A DNA stretch of 7,590 bases from Asaia bogorensis (lineage in GTDB: Bacteria; Pseudomonadota; Alphaproteobacteria; Acetobacterales; Acetobacteraceae): positions 1-7,590 of the forward strand of contig CAMCEP010000130.1 in assembly GCA_945873675.1 (NCBI GenBank). Direction: 5' to 3'. Each line of letters opens with the position of its first letter. Positions within the stretch are counted from its first letter, which is position 1. Shown here in pieces: positions 6,395 through 7,590 of the stretch. The notes beneath the pieces were generated by a model. It was not told the DNA's origin. It searched no databases and was given only the letters and a program-made list of their open reading frames with translations. The translations under genes and the position numbers were made by a program.

Positions 6395-6438
6395 GCATTT
6401 TCAAGCCAAGTGGAATCACTTGGCGGCTCGGAAAATGC
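6395..6438. repeat. Nested palindrome between converging genes, REP-like element and possible two-way terminator
   Basis: An inner 8-bp perfect stem, GCCAAGTG (6405-6412) with CACTTGGC (6417-6424), closes a GAAT loop. An outer 8-bp perfect stem, GCATTTTC (6395-6402) with GAAAATGC (6431-6438), encloses it. The two are separated by 2 nt on the left and 6 nt on the right. The unit starts 2 bp after the binding-protein stop codon and ends 9 bp before the stop of the converging flavoenzyme gene, so either transcript would fold it. The GAGCATTTTC-AAG opening and the AAAATGCGACCA end recall a dispersed intergenic palindrome that I associate from memory with alphaproteobacterial genomes. No second copy is seen in this window. 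Confidence 0.65.
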
Positions 6439-6447
6439 GACCAGAAA

Positions 6448-7590
6448 TTACTCTGCCGCGCGGCCGATGAAGCTGCCCTCAGGGATGGCCGGCGCGCGCG
6501 GCGCCTCACACCCCGTATCGCAGCAGCGGCCGGGCTGTTTTGAGACGCGCTTGCCCTCATCCAGAATGCCGCGATCGAGCAGACGTTCCACAAGCGCCGA
6601 GCGTTCTTCCACCGGGTAATTGCGCCAAATCTCGCGCTTCATCGCCTCAGGGCTGCCGCCGCCATGGAGCGAGATCACCGAATACCAACCGCCCTGGTTG
6701 GATGCGGTCAAATCTTCCATGAAGCGCGCGACTTCCAGGCGCTTTTCCGCCGGCACATCCGCACGCCCCGCCAGCACGGCGGCAAGCGATGCTGCGGTTT
6801 CCGGATTGTGATCCTCATCGGGGCCAGGGAGTGCCACGATCAATCCGCCCGAGACATAATGGGCCAGCCGATGCATGTCATAAATCTGCGTGGCCAGCAG
6901 CAATTTTCCGATATTGCTGAAGACCGCATCGGGCATCATGGCACCTGATTCGGCGCGCGTGCCATAAACACTGGCAGCAACACCGCAGGCGAAGAAGCCT
7001 TCCACAATCTTGATCAAATCAACCATGGCATCGCGGATATGGCCATGGCGGTCGGTATCAAGGCCATTCGCTTCAATCATCAATGCGCCAGCGCCAATCA
7101 GCAAATCACCAAAGCCGGCGCGTGCGGCGATACAGGAATGGCGATGATGCGTGGCATAGCTGGTGGTGGTGTAACCGGCTTCCACATGTTCACCCGCCAT
7201 GAACACGCGATCCCAGGGCACAAACACATCATCAAACACCACAACGCCGGTAGCTTGGCCGTATTTGGCGCTGAATTTCGCAGCCGCTTCACCGGGCCGC
7301 CCCGCCGGACGCGCCACAATCATCACGCCGGGTGCGTCTGCCGGCACGGCGCAATGCAGCGCGAATTCGGCATCTTCGGCCGTCATGGTGCGGCATGCCA
7401 TGACCAGGAATTCATGAACATAAGGCGCGCCGGTCACAATCGCCTTGGTGCCGCGAATGATGATGCCATCCGCGCGGCGTTCCTTGATATGCACATGCAC
7501 ATCGCGATTGGCCTGCTGGCCAGGGCGGGCTGAACGATCACCCTTCGCATCTGTCATCGCGATCCCCAGCGTCAGGTCGCGCGCCTGCAC
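6448..7590 (-). CDS. Flavin-dependent protein of the 4-hydroxyphenylacetate 3-hydroxylase / 4-hydroxybutyryl-CoA dehydratase family (N-terminus beyond the window edge)
   Basis: The frame is open to the right edge and gives the last 380 residues; members usually have about 480-520, so roughly 100-130 are missing. The family is acyl-CoA-dehydrogenase-like and holds FAD or reduced flavin. Visible hallmarks in fragment numbering are RGTKAIVTGAPYVHEFLV at 46-63, VFDDVFVPWDRVFMAGE at 118-134, HHRHSCIAARAGFGDLLIG at 148-166, and SLHGGGSPEAMKREIWR at 307-323. Overall it looks closer to the 4-hydroxybutyryl-CoA dehydratase branch than to E. coli HpaB. However, by my remembered alignment, the dehydratase Cys299 iron-sulfur ligand and Lys300 correspond to Ala156 and Arg157 here, while His292 is kept as His149. 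A C-terminal CCDTGC (356-361) is an unusual cysteine cluster. It may therefore be a hydroxylase or an uncharacterised branch rather than a dehydratase. No flavin reductase gene is visible. The GTG at 7590 is the edge, not a true start. Confidence 0.82.
   Translation of the reverse strand: MQARDLTLGIAMTDAKGDRSARPGQQANRDVHVHIKERRADGIIIRGTKAIVTGAPYVHEFLVMACRTMTAEDAEFALHCAVPADAPGVMIVARPAGRPGEAAAKFSAKYGQATGVVVFDDVFVPWDRVFMAGEHVEAGYTTTSYATHHRHSCIAARAGFGDLLIGAGALMIEANGLDTDRHGHIRDAMVDLIKIVEGFFACGVAASVYGTRAESGAMMPDAVFSNIGKLLLATQIYDMHRLAHYVSGGLIVALPGPDEDHNPETAASLAAVLAGRADVPAEKRLEVARFMEDLTASNQGGWYSVISLHGGGSPEAMKREIWRNYPVEERSALVERLLDRGILDEGKRVSKQPGRCCDTGCEAPRAPAIPEGSFIGRAAE

Noticed and set aside
5334..6593. 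A 419-codon open frame on the minus strand opposite the binding-protein gene
   Set aside because: It lies antisense to a clear Bug/TctC gene, crosses the intergenic palindrome and enters the flavoenzyme gene. Its composition (rich in Arg, Ala, His) and lack of any family motif are typical of GC-rich shadow frames.

Overview
The window looks like a piece of a GC-rich alphaproteobacterial chromosome, most likely from the Rhodospirillales/Acetobacteraceae or a related soil or water lineage. This is inferred from strong GC bias at third codon positions, a periplasmic Bug/TctC-type binding protein without its transporter, and an intergenic palindrome of a style I associate with alphaproteobacterial genomes. 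No tRNA, rRNA, CRISPR array, insertion sequence or phage gene was seen. Seven protein genes fill almost all of the sequence; two run off the edges.

Left part (1-3226): an incomplete PfkB-family sugar kinase resembling 2-keto-3-deoxygluconate kinase reads leftward from 624. It is divergent, across 65 bp, from a 554-residue FAD-dependent dehydrogenase of the uncharacterised COG2509 type (690-2354). A 119-bp gap follows, holding a TATAAT box, a perfect 16-bp palindrome and a strong Shine-Dalgarno sequence. It leads into an NAD-type short-chain dehydrogenase (2474-3226).

Middle part (3232-5337): on the minus strand, a class III (CaiB/BaiF) CoA-transferase is followed after 15 bp by a CitE/HpcH-like CoA-ester lyase. 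This pair has the right chemistry to activate a dicarboxylic or hydroxy acid to its CoA ester and then cleave it. The lyase gene converges on the dehydrogenase gene with only 5 bp between their stop codons, and a hairpin lies inside the 3' end of the lyase gene.

Right part (5338-7590): a 92-bp divergent control region separates the CoA-transferase from an exported Bug/TctC solute-binding protein (5430-6392). A nested palindrome (6395-6438) lies between that gene and a converging, incomplete flavin-dependent protein of the 4-hydroxyphenylacetate 3-hydroxylase / 4-hydroxybutyryl-CoA dehydratase family.

Read together, the genes from about 2400 onward suggest a carboxylic-acid uptake and breakdown locus: binding protein, CoA-transferase, CoA lyase, alcohol dehydrogenase and flavoenzyme. 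The substrate cannot be told from the sequence. Each family is known. The least settled parts are the chemistry of the flavoenzyme, which lacks a cluster-binding cysteine of the dehydratases, and the substrate of the transferase-lyase pair.
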